Below are positions 53,945 to 63,374 of a DNA stretch of 64,000 bases, one piece after another (the first letter of the stretch is position 1; each line of letters starts with the position of its first letter). The DNA is from Mucilaginibacter sp. L196 (lineage in GTDB: Bacteria > Bacteroidota > Bacteroidia > Sphingobacteriales > Sphingobacteriaceae), in the NCBI RefSeq assembly GCF_009765905.1, contig NZ_LMUO01000015.1, forward strand, positions 549,238 to 613,237. The letters are read 5' to 3'. The notes below the pieces were generated by a model. The model ran no database searches and was not told the origin of the DNA. It saw nothing but the letters and a program-made list of their open reading frames with translations. Both the position numbers and the translations under genes were made by a program.

Positions 53945-55381
53945 ATGAAAAATAGAAAAATGATGCTTATGCTTATGCTCTGCCTTATTACAGGTACAGT
54001 GTTTAGCCAGAAAAATGGGTCTAAAATAACTATTGATATCAGACCCCTCAAAACGGACACTTTAATGATGATTGATGGTGATAAACCCAGGATGATCGTT
54101 ACTGAACCTGGATCAAATGGTAAATATGTGTTTGATTTCAAACCAGGTGATCCGAGATTGATCAGTTTTTATAGTATTACGCAAAAAACAAAAGGAGGGT
54201 CATTGGTAGTTTACATTGAAAATGGAACTAACGTTGACATTAAAACAGATTTTGGTGAAAAGATAGTTTTTTCGGGTGTGGGCGCAAATGAAAACAGGGT
54301 GTTTTATAAAGATTATAAATTTATGGGCAACACATGGCGCTCAATTAAAATAACAGATAGTTCCACACCAAATCAGTTATATGCAGCATTTGATGCAATG
54401 TTTAAGACGTCGTATAATAATTTAAATGCAAATAAAAAAAACGTATCAGCTTTATTTTATAAAAACCATTATGATTTCATTCATTACCAGGAAATAGGGT
54501 ATAAAATGGATGTCCCTTTTTGGTATATGAGAAATACACACAAAAAGCTTTCGGCATCGATACCTGATCATTACTGGGACTTGATAAAGCTTGTGAACCT
54601 AAATGATAAAGTGCTTAAAACTCAAGAATATAGCAGTGCCATGTATGCAAGTTTCCCGGGATTTTTAGAAAACGAGTATAAGTTCAAGAGTGGCAAACCC
54701 GATAGTACATTTGATCCATACGATGTCTTTATACATGTCTATCGCCGGATTGAAGAATTATGTCGTGGAGATTTGCGTAATAAACTGCTTGAAGTACAGC
54801 TTCAAGGCCAATTTGGCCCACATAGTGACCTAGCTAAATTAAAGCCATTAATGGACGATTATATACAAAAGTATGGTAGTCCGGAAAATGCTGAAAATGT
54901 AAAATCCTTACAGATCTCTTATAACGCAGCCGAAGCGTTAGCCCCCGGAAAAGAAGTAACCCCATTTGTGTTAAAGGATATAAACGGTAAAGACGTCACT
55001 CTAAAAGACTTTGCCGGCAAGGTGATTTATATGGATTTTTGGGCCAGTTGGTGCGGGCCGTGCAGGGCGCAAATGAAAACGGGTGCTCCTAAACTGCATA
55101 AAATATTTGAGGATAATAAAGACGTAGTTTTTTTATATATCAATTTGGATAAAACGACTGACCTTGAGCAAAAGGCAATTGCAGAAGATCATATAATGGG
55201 CATACATTTATTCGCAGGCAATTTTCAACAGGACAATCCGATAGTCAAAGCATTTGCTATCCAAGGCATACCCAGGTATGTGATTATAGGAAAAGATGGA
55301 AAAATATTTGATAGTGATGCACCAAGGCCTAGTGAGGACCAAGCACCAAAACGTATCGAAGATGCTTTAAATGCTAAATAA
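53945..55381 (+). CDS. TlpA-family disulfide reductase (locus C)
   Basis: This 478-aa exported protein has a signal peptide (KMMLMLMLCLITGTVFSQ) and an N-terminal beta-rich region (about 23-110, KITIDIRPLKTDTLMMIDG). A long helical middle leads to a C-terminal thioredoxin domain with WCGPC (Cys370, Cys373) in DFWASWCGPCRAQMKTG. The cis-Pro loop is GIPRYVIIGKDGKI. It is longer than the locus B paralogs and its middle region diverges. It follows SusD with only the group II intron and about 160 nt between them, so it was probably part of the same operon before insertion. Confidence 0.9.
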   Translation: MKNRKMMLMLMLCLITGTVFSQKNGSKITIDIRPLKTDTLMMIDGDKPRMIVTEPGSNGKYVFDFKPGDPRLISFYSITQKTKGGSLVVYIENGTNVDIKTDFGEKIVFSGVGANENRVFYKDYKFMGNTWRSIKITDSSTPNQLYAAFDAMFKTSYNNLNANKKNVSALFYKNHYDFIHYQEIGYKMDVPFWYMRNTHKKLSASIPDHYWDLIKLVNLNDKVLKTQEYSSAMYASFPGFLENEYKFKSGKPDSTFDPYDVFIHVYRRIEELCRGDLRNKLLEVQLQGQFGPHSDLAKLKPLMDDYIQKYGSPENAENVKSLQISYNAAEALAPGKEVTPFVLKDINGKDVTLKDFAGKVIYMDFWASWCGPCRAQMKTGAPKLHKIFEDNKDVVFLYINLDKTTDLEQKAIAEDHIMGIHLFAGNFQQDNPIVKAFAIQGIPRYVIIGKDGKIFDSDAPRPSEDQAPKRIEDALNAK

Positions 55382-55436
55382 TCTTTTTAGACAACCAGTT
55401 AGCCATTTAAATCCCTATAAAAAATAATAACCAATG

Positions 55437-55470
55437 AGGCGTTTCCTGGGATGAGAAACCGGGGACGCCT
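55437..55470. terminator. Possible terminator after the locus C TlpA gene
   Basis: AGGC...GCCT outer pairs enclose a GTTTC/GAAAC stem. It lies 56 nt after the TlpA stop, with TATCCTTACC following. Pairing is discontinuous, so it is only a candidate. Confidence 0.35.
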
Positions 55471-55591
55471 TATCCTTACCCTCTGCGCGATTTTTTTAAA
55501 ATGATAGACTTAATATTTAAGGATACATCCGCTAAGCCAGATGTATCACAGACTGCTATAGTATTTTTATCAATAACAAACATCAATAGAT

Positions 55592-56746
55592 ATGGATTTC
55601 TTTTTTTCTGAAGAGCAATTAATGATTCAACAAGCAGCGCGGACATTTGCCATAAACGAATGTTTACCGGCTGTAATTGAAAGAGATGAAAAGCAAGCCT
55701 TTCCAACTGCACAAATTAAAAAATTAGCAGAGCTTGGTTTCATGGGTATGATGGTGGACCCTAAATATGGCGGAGCCGGAATGGATACGATCAGTTACAT
55801 GCTGGCTATGGAAGAAATTAGCAAAGTTGATGCGAGTGTTAGCGTAATAATGAGTGTAAATAATAGTTTGGTTTGCTATGGTTTGGAAGAATTTGGGGAC
55901 GAGTGGCAAAAGGAAAACTACCTGACCCAGCTTGCGAAAGGTATAAAAGATGATAAATTATATATAGGTGCATTTTTATTAAGTGAGCCTGAAGCTGGTA
56001 GTGATGCCAGTTCTCAAAAAACTATAGCGGAGGACATGGGCGAATATTATCTGCTTAATGGAGTAAAGAACTGGATAACAAGTGGAAATTCAGCAAGTGT
56101 ATATATTTTGATGGCGCAGACTGACCCGTCCCAAGGATCGAAAGGAATCAATGCGTTTATAGTAGAAAGGGATTGGCCAGGAATTGACTTGGGACCTAAA
56201 GAAAATAAGATGGGGATAAGGGGTAGTGACACTCATAGCGTGCATTTTTCAAATGTAAGAGTCCCGAAAGAGAACCGAATTGGCAAGGATGGGTTTGGTT
56301 TTAAGTTTGCCATGAAAGTGTTGACTGCCGGAAGAATTGGAATTGCAGCCCAGGCATTAGGAATAGCTGGCGGGGCTTATGAACTTTCCTTAAAATATTC
56401 AATGCAACGCAAAACATTTGGTAAGGAAATTTCCCGTCACCAGGTAATCCAATTCAAACTCGCAGATATGGTCACCCGTATTGAATACGCCCGTTTATTG
56501 TGCCTAAAAGCTGCTTGGGAAAAGGATCGCAATTTGGAATTTAGCTTAAGCTCTTCAATGGCAAAAGTAGTCGCTTCCGAAACTGCAATGTGGACCACGA
56601 CTGAAGCTGTACAAATTCATGGAGGTTATGGATTTGTAAAAGAATACCATGTAGAAAGGTTGATGCGGGATGCAAAAGTGACCCAAATTTATGAGGGAAC
56701 CAGTGAAGTGCAACGTATGGTTATTGCAAGGGCCATTTTGAATTAG
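55592..56746 (+). CDS. Acyl-CoA dehydrogenase
   Basis: This 384-aa cytoplasmic FAD-dependent acyl-CoA dehydrogenase introduces the 2,3-double bond in acyl-CoA thioesters, as in fatty-acid or branched-chain amino-acid breakdown. It has the full family layout: an N-terminal helical domain, the FAD segment FLLSEPEAGSDASSQ with NWITSG, and a C-terminal domain with the catalytic Glu368 in IYEGTSEVQRMVIAR. It resembles short-chain/butyryl-CoA enzymes. Chain-length preference cannot be read. It lies 210 nt after the TlpA gene and looks like an independent housekeeping gene, though amino-acid degradation fits the window theme. Confidence 0.92.
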   Translation: MDFFFSEEQLMIQQAARTFAINECLPAVIERDEKQAFPTAQIKKLAELGFMGMMVDPKYGGAGMDTISYMLAMEEISKVDASVSVIMSVNNSLVCYGLEEFGDEWQKENYLTQLAKGIKDDKLYIGAFLLSEPEAGSDASSQKTIAEDMGEYYLLNGVKNWITSGNSASVYILMAQTDPSQGSKGINAFIVERDWPGIDLGPKENKMGIRGSDTHSVHFSNVRVPKENRIGKDGFGFKFAMKVLTAGRIGIAAQALGIAGGAYELSLKYSMQRKTFGKEISRHQVIQFKLADMVTRIEYARLLCLKAAWEKDRNLEFSLSSSMAKVVASETAMWTTTEAVQIHGGYGFVKEYHVERLMRDAKVTQIYEGTSEVQRMVIARAILN

Positions 56747-56895
56747 GAAGCATACTTTATTATGATGATTATTTAAAGAAGCTTTAAAGCTCTACAAAGA
56801 ATAAATTTTATGATGTCACCAGTTTCAAAGATTAATGCTAATATTTTAGCTTCAAGTTTAACACTCCTGTATACAGTCTATTGAAAATCTAATCA

Positions 56896-57459
56896 TTGAA
56901 AAGAGTAAACCTATTGAACGCAATTTTGATAATTCTGCTGGTCAGTTCGCTTTCGGCACATGCGCAGCTTAGAATCAAAGTTGTTTATGGGTCAATAGGA
57001 ATTGATGATGGTTCACTTACTCCAAATGAAAAGAAATATGCTGTGTTAACTGATAGTCTTGACAGAAATTTAAAAATCCACAGTAATGATACAACCAGCC
57101 TATTTTTAAGAGCGTTACTTTATTTGCGGTATAATAGTCTTATTGCCAAGCCCTATTCGGCTGATAAAATTGCATTAGAAAATTTGGAGATCGCTAAAAA
57201 AATGGCGGAAAGGGCAATCAGTTTAAATATGAAAAATTTTAATCTAAAAATATTGCGCGCCCAGATTTATAAAGAGTTAATATACAGGTTTGCCGGTGAT
57301 GAATCCTGGAAATACAATAGCAAACAAATCGCAGAAAGAAGAGAACTTTTTAACAGCTACAAAGAATTAGCAAATAAATGCTACGACGACCTAGCAGAAA
57401 TGGATAAGCGCAATACTTACGATTACCAGCAATTAAAAGTAGGGTCAATCTATCCTTAA
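56896..57459 (+). CDS. Small exported protein of unknown function, TTG start
   Basis: This 187-aa protein has a signal peptide (RVNLLNAILIILLVSSLSAHAQ) and a mostly helical mature domain. The pattern LENLEIAKKMAERAISLNMKNFNLKILRAQIYKEL resembles tetratricopeptide helices. The frame has an upstream stop two codons before, so TTG at 56896 is the only start that keeps the signal peptide. No family was recognised. It stands alone between acyl-CoA dehydrogenase and a convergent XRE gene. Confidence 0.65.
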   Translation: MKRVNLLNAILIILLVSSLSAHAQLRIKVVYGSIGIDDGSLTPNEKKYAVLTDSLDRNLKIHSNDTTSLFLRALLYLRYNSLIAKPYSADKIALENLEIAKKMAERAISLNMKNFNLKILRAQIYKELIYRFAGDESWKYNSKQIAERRELFNSYKELANKCYDDLAEMDKRNTYDYQQLKVGSIYP

Positions 57460-57545
57460 TAGTATTAGTATTTAATTTTCGAAATATATCTACACCAAAA
57501 TACTAAAGAATTATAAAGTAAATGATTAATGCGTTTCTGAAAAGC

Positions 57546-58058
57546 TTAAATCTTTGAATATACATTGGTATTTCCTTTTGTTTCATGCCTTTTAATTTGG
57601 ATTAATTTTGGCATTCTTTTTAAGGCATTTGAAATCGAGGTACCTTTATAATTCCAACCATATTTTTCAAAGAATTTTTTTATTTCTCTTATTTCCCTTG
57701 GCGTCTCAATAAAATCATAGACCAACAATTTATTTTTTATTGCATATACTATTTCTGGAGTTTGTGTGAGGATATTATAATATTCGGGTCTTTTACTTCT
57801 ATATTTTTCGATCAGTTCTTCTCTAATATTGGTATTGAGAATAAAGTCTTTGGAGGATAAATCGCTAAGTGAGTAATCAGAGAATTCAATTATTTTATCT
57901 AAAAGATTTAGATTGTAACCCTTTTTTTCACTTTCAATATTAACAATGGTTGGTTTTGAAAGGCCTGTGAGAATTGAAAAACTTAGTTGCGATAGCCCTA
58001 AAGATAACCTTAAGGATTTTACATTTTTTCCTATAATGCTTCGAGAAAAATCATTCAT
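57546..58058 (-). CDS. XRE-family HTH regulator with an unknown C-terminal domain
   Basis: This 170-aa protein has an N-terminal HTH_XRE domain (about 5-60, GKNVKSLRLSLGLSQLSFSILTGLSKPTIVNIES). A helical linker leads to a C-terminal region (about 100-170) with ETPREIREIKKFFEKYGWNYKGTSISNALKRMPKLIQI, which looks like a second winged-helix-type domain. The frame is open to 58079, but the ATG at 58058 (MNDFSRSI) gives the more likely start. It is transcribed away from the SusCD of locus D and may regulate it, since that locus has no sigma or FecR. That link is inference. Confidence 0.78.
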   Translation of the reverse strand: MNDFSRSIIGKNVKSLRLSLGLSQLSFSILTGLSKPTIVNIESEKKGYNLNLLDKIIEFSDYSLSDLSSKDFILNTNIREELIEKYRSKRPEYYNILTQTPEIVYAIKNKLLVYDFIETPREIREIKKFFEKYGWNYKGTSISNALKRMPKLIQIKRHETKGNTNVYSKI

Positions 58059-58619
58059 GAAACAAATAGATACAAGCAAATCATTTCAATTTGAATATGT
58101 ATGTTTTATAATTGAAATAATTTATATATATTTGATTCAGGTAAACAGGTAATAATAAGAGTCTTGCGGTTACATTTTCTGACGCCGTGACGTAAGACAG
58201 CAGTTAATGCCCATGTCTATGTGTAGATGTGCTATATTAGCGCATTGAAATAGATGTGGGGGCTGCTGTAATTCCATGTCACATAAGGCGTCAGAAACTT
58301 TTAGTAACCATGGTTTGTAGCCCCCACATTTATTAAGGGAACCTTCCAACAAGACTCGTACTTCTATACGAGTATGATCAGAATTTACAGATTTGATTTT
58401 TTCCTTAATGATCAAATTGCAACAAATCTTGCACTTAGGCTTGTTCATGCCTTTTATTTCCATTTCTTTTCCTTCAAACTCTTATATAAGAGCCTGATAA
58501 AGGCCCCTGTATAATTTCATGCAAAAACGGCAGCGACAAATCAGTTGTAGTTAATTATTTCTCAGCTGCCGTTTTCCATCGTTTTTCTTAAATATCAATT
58601 AAAATCGAAAAATATATTC
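58059..58619. other. Highly structured intergenic stretch before locus D
   Basis: These 561 bp contain four inverted repeats. (1) An imperfect long stem pairs 58168-58203 with 58263-58309. (2) A perfect 11-bp ATGTGGGGGCT (58254-58264) pairs with AGCCCCCACAT (58319-58329); its left arm overlaps the right arm of the first. (3) ACTCGTA (58354-58360) pairs with TACGAGT (58367-58373). (4) AAAACGGCAGC (58524-58534) pairs with GCTGCCGTTTT (58565-58575). A 97-codon minus-strand frame (58170-58463) beginning MEIKGMNKPKCKICC crosses these repeats and is not accepted as a gene. It could be a decayed mobile-element end, a MITE-like element or a structured leader. Confidence 0.55.
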
Positions 58620-61600
58620 ATGAAAAAAACTATACTTTTTATAGGGCTGGCCACGCTTTGCCTGAATTTTGAGGCAAAATCCCAGGTAGTTACTAAACTA
58701 TTTGGAAGAGTCACTGATTCCTCTGACAATAAGCCTGTGCGAGGCGCTACAGTTAAAATTAAATCTACAAGTCTTTCAACTACAACCAATGAAGATGGTG
58801 AATTTGCCATTAATACAAACCAGATCAAAGGGGTTGTAGCGATTAGCTTTGTGGGTTACAAAACCATCGAACTCAATTTTAATCCAACCATAAAGGGCCC
58901 TTTTAACATCAGTCTAAGAGAGGGTAGAGTCTTGAAAGATGTAAACATTGTTTCAACAGGTTACCAGGATATTCCCAAGGAAAGGGCAACAGGTTCTTTT
59001 GCGCAACCAATTAAAGAGATGTATGATGACCGGGTATCTACAGATGCTTTATCAAAACTGAACGGGATTACCAGCGGCCTTTTATTTAATGCTAATACCT
59101 CACAAGCCCAATCAGGCTTGGACATAAGCATCCGCGGCCGTAGCACCATTTTTGCCGATGATCAGCCCCTAATCGTTGTAGATAATTTCCCGTATAGTGG
59201 CGATATAAATAATATCAACCCAAACGACGTAGAAAGCATTACTATATTAAAGGATGCTGCTGCTGCAAGTATTTGGGGTGTTAGGGCTGGCAATGGGGTG
59301 ATTGTTATAACCACGAAGAAAGGGAAAATGAAACAGCCCCTCAAGGTTGGCTTTAATTCAAACATCACGGTCTTCAATAAACCTGATCTAAATTATAATC
59401 CCAACCAACTAAGCTCCTCGTCATATATCGGACTGGAAAAATACCTTTTTAATCAAGGATATGATGATGCGAATTTAAGCGATACCTATAATTTACCTGT
59501 CATCTCGCCAGTTGTACAGCTTTTAGCTGCACAGCGTGCGGGAACCATTTCAACAGCCAATATAACAACTCAACTGAATGCCTTGAGCAATGTAAATATA
59601 AACGATCAGTTGAATAAATATTTTTATCAGAAAGCAACTAACCAACAATATGCTGTCAACCTTTCAGGAGGCTCTGATAAAGCTATCTATTATTTCTCAG
59701 CCGGTTATGATGAAGATATAGCAAGTTTAAAGGCCAATGCAAATCAAAGAATTACTATTAATACACAAAATACATTTTACCCGATTAAAAAGCTGGAAAT
59801 AACTGTTGGTTTAAATGCGGTTCAAACCAATGTGAAAATTGATAATACGTTAGCTCAAACGCAGCCTTTTTTATTCCCTTACAGCCAGCTTGCAGATTCA
59901 AAAGGGAATCCATTAACTATTCCATACGGTTACAACCAAAGCTTTATACAAAGTGCGCCCGCAAATGGGTTTTTAGACTGGTCGTATTCTCCTTTGCAAC
60001 AATTAGGAGAATCGGATAATAAAATTCAGGACAATGACATAAGATTTACAACCGGTTTAAAATATACATTCATTAAAGGGCTGAGCGGTGAAATAAAATA
60101 CCAATATGAAAATTCAAATGTACAGAACCGGGATTTTGAGGGCCAGAATAGTTACTCTACTCGTAACTTGATAAATGAGTACTCAATCGTTTCAAATGGT
60201 ATTGTAACGGGTTATAATATCCCACTGGGCGGCATATTAAATTTTAATAATTCAAATACAATATCCAATAATGTCAGAGGCCAGTTAAACTACAATTTAA
60301 GCTGGAAAGATAATAGTATAACTGCACTGGCGGGATATGAATTGTCGCAAACAACTTCTTCAAGCAATGGCTCTGTTTTATATGGTTATGATGACAACAA
60401 TGGAACTTTTACCAACGTAGATGCGGCAGATTATTTTTCTCTTAACCCTACCGGTAATTACGGAACAATTAATAGCGGTTTAGGTGTCAGTGGAACATTG
60501 GATCGGATTCGTTCTACCTTTGCTAACATAGCATATACTTATAAAGACCGTTATACCTTCTCAGGCAGCGCTAGGATCGACGGATCAAATTATTTTGGAG
60601 TTGCCACCAATCAAAAAAGCTTACCGCTTTGGTCTGCGGGAGCCAAGTGGGCTATTGATAAAGAAGATTTCTATGATGTTTCCTGGCTGCCTGTGTTAGC
60701 ACTTAGAGCCACCTACGGGTATAATGGAAACCTGGACAGATCGGTAACTGGTGTAACCACATTATTATATTTGAGCAACGCCCAGTATACGAATCTTCCA
60801 TACTCCTTAATTTCTAATGTAGGTAACCCTGATCTGCAATGGGAAAAAACAGGTATTGCTAATTTGGGGATTGATTTCGGATCGGAAAATAACATAGTAA
60901 CAGGAAGTATTGAATATTATTCAAAAAAAGAAACCGACTTACTTGGATATAAGGCATTTTCTGAAAATTCAGGAATTACATCATTGGAAGGCAATTATTC
61001 TGATATGGAAGGCCATGGTTTCGATCTTTCGGTTACGACACGTAACTTAAATGGGAAGTTGAAATGGGTAACTACAATTTTGTTTAGTCATGCAACGGAT
61101 AAAGTAACCAATTACGAAGCGTCTCCAGACCAATATGCGGAAACACTTGTATCTGCTGATGGTAACCAATCATCAACGGCTCCTGTTGTTGGTAAACCCG
61201 TATTCGGTTTATACAGTTATAAATGGGGAGGCTTAGACCCCGTTAATGGCAATCCTGTTGGATTTTTTAATGGCGTTAAGAGTGAAGATTATGCCAATAT
61301 GGTTTCCAATACACCAGTCAATGATTTGGTGTATTCAGGGCCTGCAAGACCTACCTACTTTGGGGGACTTAATAACCGCTTTTCATATAAAGGATTTAAT
61401 GTTTCATTTCAAATCAATTATAAGCTTGGATATTATTTCAGGAGGCCAACTATCAACTATTATAATATAACTGCACAGCAAACTTCATTTCTTTCTGTAA
61501 ATCGTGATTATAACAATAGATGGATGAAACCGGGGGATGAGAAAATCACCAACGTGCCTTCATTGGTTTATGCGTTTGATTTTAATCGCAGTTATTTTTA

Positions 61601-61862
61601 TCAATATTCTTCTATAAATGTAGATAATGGTGATAACGTTCGCTTACAAGATCTTAGTTTAAGTTATGATTTTAATAAATCAGCTTATAAAAGCCTGCCT
61701 TTTAACAACCTCCAGTTATTCATCTACGCAAATAATATAGGGATTCTATGGCGTGCTAACCACGATGGGCTAGACCCGGACGCAGTTCCCACAAGCCAGT
61801 TTAGTAACACGACAATGCCTAATCCAAGATCAATATCCATTGGATTTAAAGGCACCTTTTAA
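58620..61862 (+). CDS. SusC/RagA outer-membrane transporter without STN domain (locus D)
   Basis: The product is 1080 aa. Signal peptide MKKTILFIGLATLCLNFEAKSQ is followed directly by a carboxypeptidase-regulatory-like domain (about 28-105, LFGRVTDSSDNKPVRGATVKI). The plug carries a diverged SusC motif ILKDAAAASIWGVRAGNGVIVITTKKG near 215-240. The barrel ends SISIGFKGTF. Unlike loci A-C it has no STN domain and no sigma/FecR pair, so it is not controlled by surface signalling of that type. The motif WGVRAGNGVIV marks a separate SusC subfamily often paired with TlpA proteins. Confidence 0.94.
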   Translation: MKKTILFIGLATLCLNFEAKSQVVTKLFGRVTDSSDNKPVRGATVKIKSTSLSTTTNEDGEFAINTNQIKGVVAISFVGYKTIELNFNPTIKGPFNISLREGRVLKDVNIVSTGYQDIPKERATGSFAQPIKEMYDDRVSTDALSKLNGITSGLLFNANTSQAQSGLDISIRGRSTIFADDQPLIVVDNFPYSGDINNINPNDVESITILKDAAAASIWGVRAGNGVIVITTKKGKMKQPLKVGFNSNITVFNKPDLNYNPNQLSSSSYIGLEKYLFNQGYDDANLSDTYNLPVISPVVQLLAAQRAGTISTANITTQLNALSNVNINDQLNKYFYQKATNQQYAVNLSGGSDKAIYYFSAGYDEDIASLKANANQRITINTQNTFYPIKKLEITVGLNAVQTNVKIDNTLAQTQPFLFPYSQLADSKGNPLTIPYGYNQSFIQSAPANGFLDWSYSPLQQLGESDNKIQDNDIRFTTGLKYTFIKGLSGEIKYQYENSNVQNRDFEGQNSYSTRNLINEYSIVSNGIVTGYNIPLGGILNFNNSNTISNNVRGQLNYNLSWKDNSITALAGYELSQTTSSSNGSVLYGYDDNNGTFTNVDAADYFSLNPTGNYGTINSGLGVSGTLDRIRSTFANIAYTYKDRYTFSGSARIDGSNYFGVATNQKSLPLWSAGAKWAIDKEDFYDVSWLPVLALRATYGYNGNLDRSVTGVTTLLYLSNAQYTNLPYSLISNVGNPDLQWEKTGIANLGIDFGSENNIVTGSIEYYSKKETDLLGYKAFSENSGITSLEGNYSDMEGHGFDLSVTTRNLNGKLKWVTTILFSHATDKVTNYEASPDQYAETLVSADGNQSSTAPVVGKPVFGLYSYKWGGLDPVNGNPVGFFNGVKSEDYANMVSNTPVNDLVYSGPARPTYFGGLNNRFSYKGFNVSFQINYKLGYYFRRPTINYYNITAQQTSFLSVNRDYNNRWMKPGDEKITNVPSLVYAFDFNRSYFYQYSSINVDNGDNVRLQDLSLSYDFNKSAYKSLPFNNLQLFIYANNIGILWRANHDGLDPDAVPTSQFSNTTMPNPRSISIGFKGTF

Positions 61863-61943
61863 TTATGATCAGTTGGTATCTGTCCGTTCGGAATGAAATT
61901 TAATTTATCAGAGACTGAATAAATATTTGTAAAAATAGAAATC

Positions 61944-63311
61944 ATGAAAACTATAAAAAATTACTCCATATACCTGATGCTATTTGCATTTTTAGGATTA
62001 AACGCCTGCAATAAGAACTGGTTAAATGGAAAACCGAGTAAAGCACTAGTAATTCCAACCTCGCCAGAAGATTATCAATCTCTACTGGACAATCCTGCAA
62101 TGAATGATAATTATGCCAGCCTTTATATGTTGGGGGATGGCGACTTCTATTTGACAGATTCGGTTTATGCCAGCCTAGATCAACCCGAAATAGGCGCTTA
62201 CACATGGGCGGAAACAAAAAGCTTTTACGGCGGCCAGAAAAATTATGATTTGTTACAAGCTTATAGCAACGTTTTAGACGCGAATGTAGTTTTAGACGGC
62301 ATTAAGTCATTACAAACCCAACCGAGTACTATAGCGGTTTATAATAATGTAAAAGGCAGTGCTCTATTTTATAGAAGTAATATATTTTATGATCTGGCAC
62401 AAATGTTTTGCAAGGTCTATAATAGTGCAACTGCGAATACAGATTTAGGATTGCCTTTAAGAGTATCTGCTAATGTTAATTTGGTAATTAATAGATCATC
62501 AGTTCAGCAAACCTATGATCAAATCATTAACGACTTATTAACAGCAGCCCGACTCTTACCAGTAACCCAGTTATATCCCACCAGACCCTCAAAGCCAGCG
62601 GTATTTGGACTACTGGCAAGAGTCTATTTATCGCAACAAAATTATACCAAGGCGCTGTTATATGCAGATTCCTGCCTTTCTATTAGCAATACGCTGGTTG
62701 ATTTTAACACCTTAAATCCAACTAAAAACTATCCGATACCCCGTTTTAACAACGAAGTTATTTTTCATAACCTACTATGTAATTACGAGGCTTTTAGCAC
62801 TGGTTTGCAATTGGTTGATTCTGTACTATACCAATCATACGCATCCAATGATTTAAGACGGAACATATATTTCACACCTGAACCAGGCGGCTTTTCCTTT
62901 AGAGGAAGCTACAATGGGAACAGCGAATTCTTCGGTGGGGTGGCTACGGATGAAATGTACCTTATCCGAGCAGAGTGTTACGCAAGGGCTGGCAATACGA
63001 CATCCGCAATGAACGATATTAATTCATTATTAAAAACGAGATGGGTGACGGGTACTTATACGAATCTGACAGCATCCAGTTCAGATAGCGCATTGATTTT
63101 AATTCTTAACGAAAGAAGGAAGGAATTGTGTTTCAGAGGATTTAGATGGACTGATCTCCGGAGATTAAACAATGACCCACGTTTCCAAATAACACTAACC
63201 AGGATTATCAATGGTCAAACCTACACCTTACCTCCAAATTCAACAAGGTATGTTTTACCTATTGATGATTATGAGATTCAATATGGAGGCCTGGTACAAA
63301 ATCCACGATAA
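61944..63311 (+). CDS. SusD/RagB lipoprotein (locus D)
   Basis: This 455-aa SusD homolog has a lipoprotein signal peptide with lipobox LGLNAC near residue 22. It contains VKGSALFYRSNIFYDLAQMFCKVY and the late segment NERRKELCFRGFRWTDLRRLNNDPRFQ, and ends GGLVQNPR. The FRGFRWTDLRRLN form belongs to the SusD subfamily that pairs with STN-less SusC proteins. It begins 81 nt after the SusC stop. It should cap the transporter at 58620. Confidence 0.93.
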   Translation: MKTIKNYSIYLMLFAFLGLNACNKNWLNGKPSKALVIPTSPEDYQSLLDNPAMNDNYASLYMLGDGDFYLTDSVYASLDQPEIGAYTWAETKSFYGGQKNYDLLQAYSNVLDANVVLDGIKSLQTQPSTIAVYNNVKGSALFYRSNIFYDLAQMFCKVYNSATANTDLGLPLRVSANVNLVINRSSVQQTYDQIINDLLTAARLLPVTQLYPTRPSKPAVFGLLARVYLSQQNYTKALLYADSCLSISNTLVDFNTLNPTKNYPIPRFNNEVIFHNLLCNYEAFSTGLQLVDSVLYQSYASNDLRRNIYFTPEPGGFSFRGSYNGNSEFFGGVATDEMYLIRAECYARAGNTTSAMNDINSLLKTRWVTGTYTNLTASSSDSALILILNERRKELCFRGFRWTDLRRLNNDPRFQITLTRIINGQTYTLPPNSTRYVLPIDDYEIQYGGLVQNPR

Positions 63312-63374
63312 CAATAAAGAATCTAATACAAATACGACAATAAAAATCTTAACAAAACTTAACCAACAAATAAA

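Noticed and set aside
58170..58463. 97-codon minus-strand frame with a KCKICC start
   Set aside because: The CxxC-like start recalls a transposase zinc ribbon. However, the frame crosses three inverted repeats, shows no catalytic motif and has no support beyond length, so it is kept only as part of the structured region.
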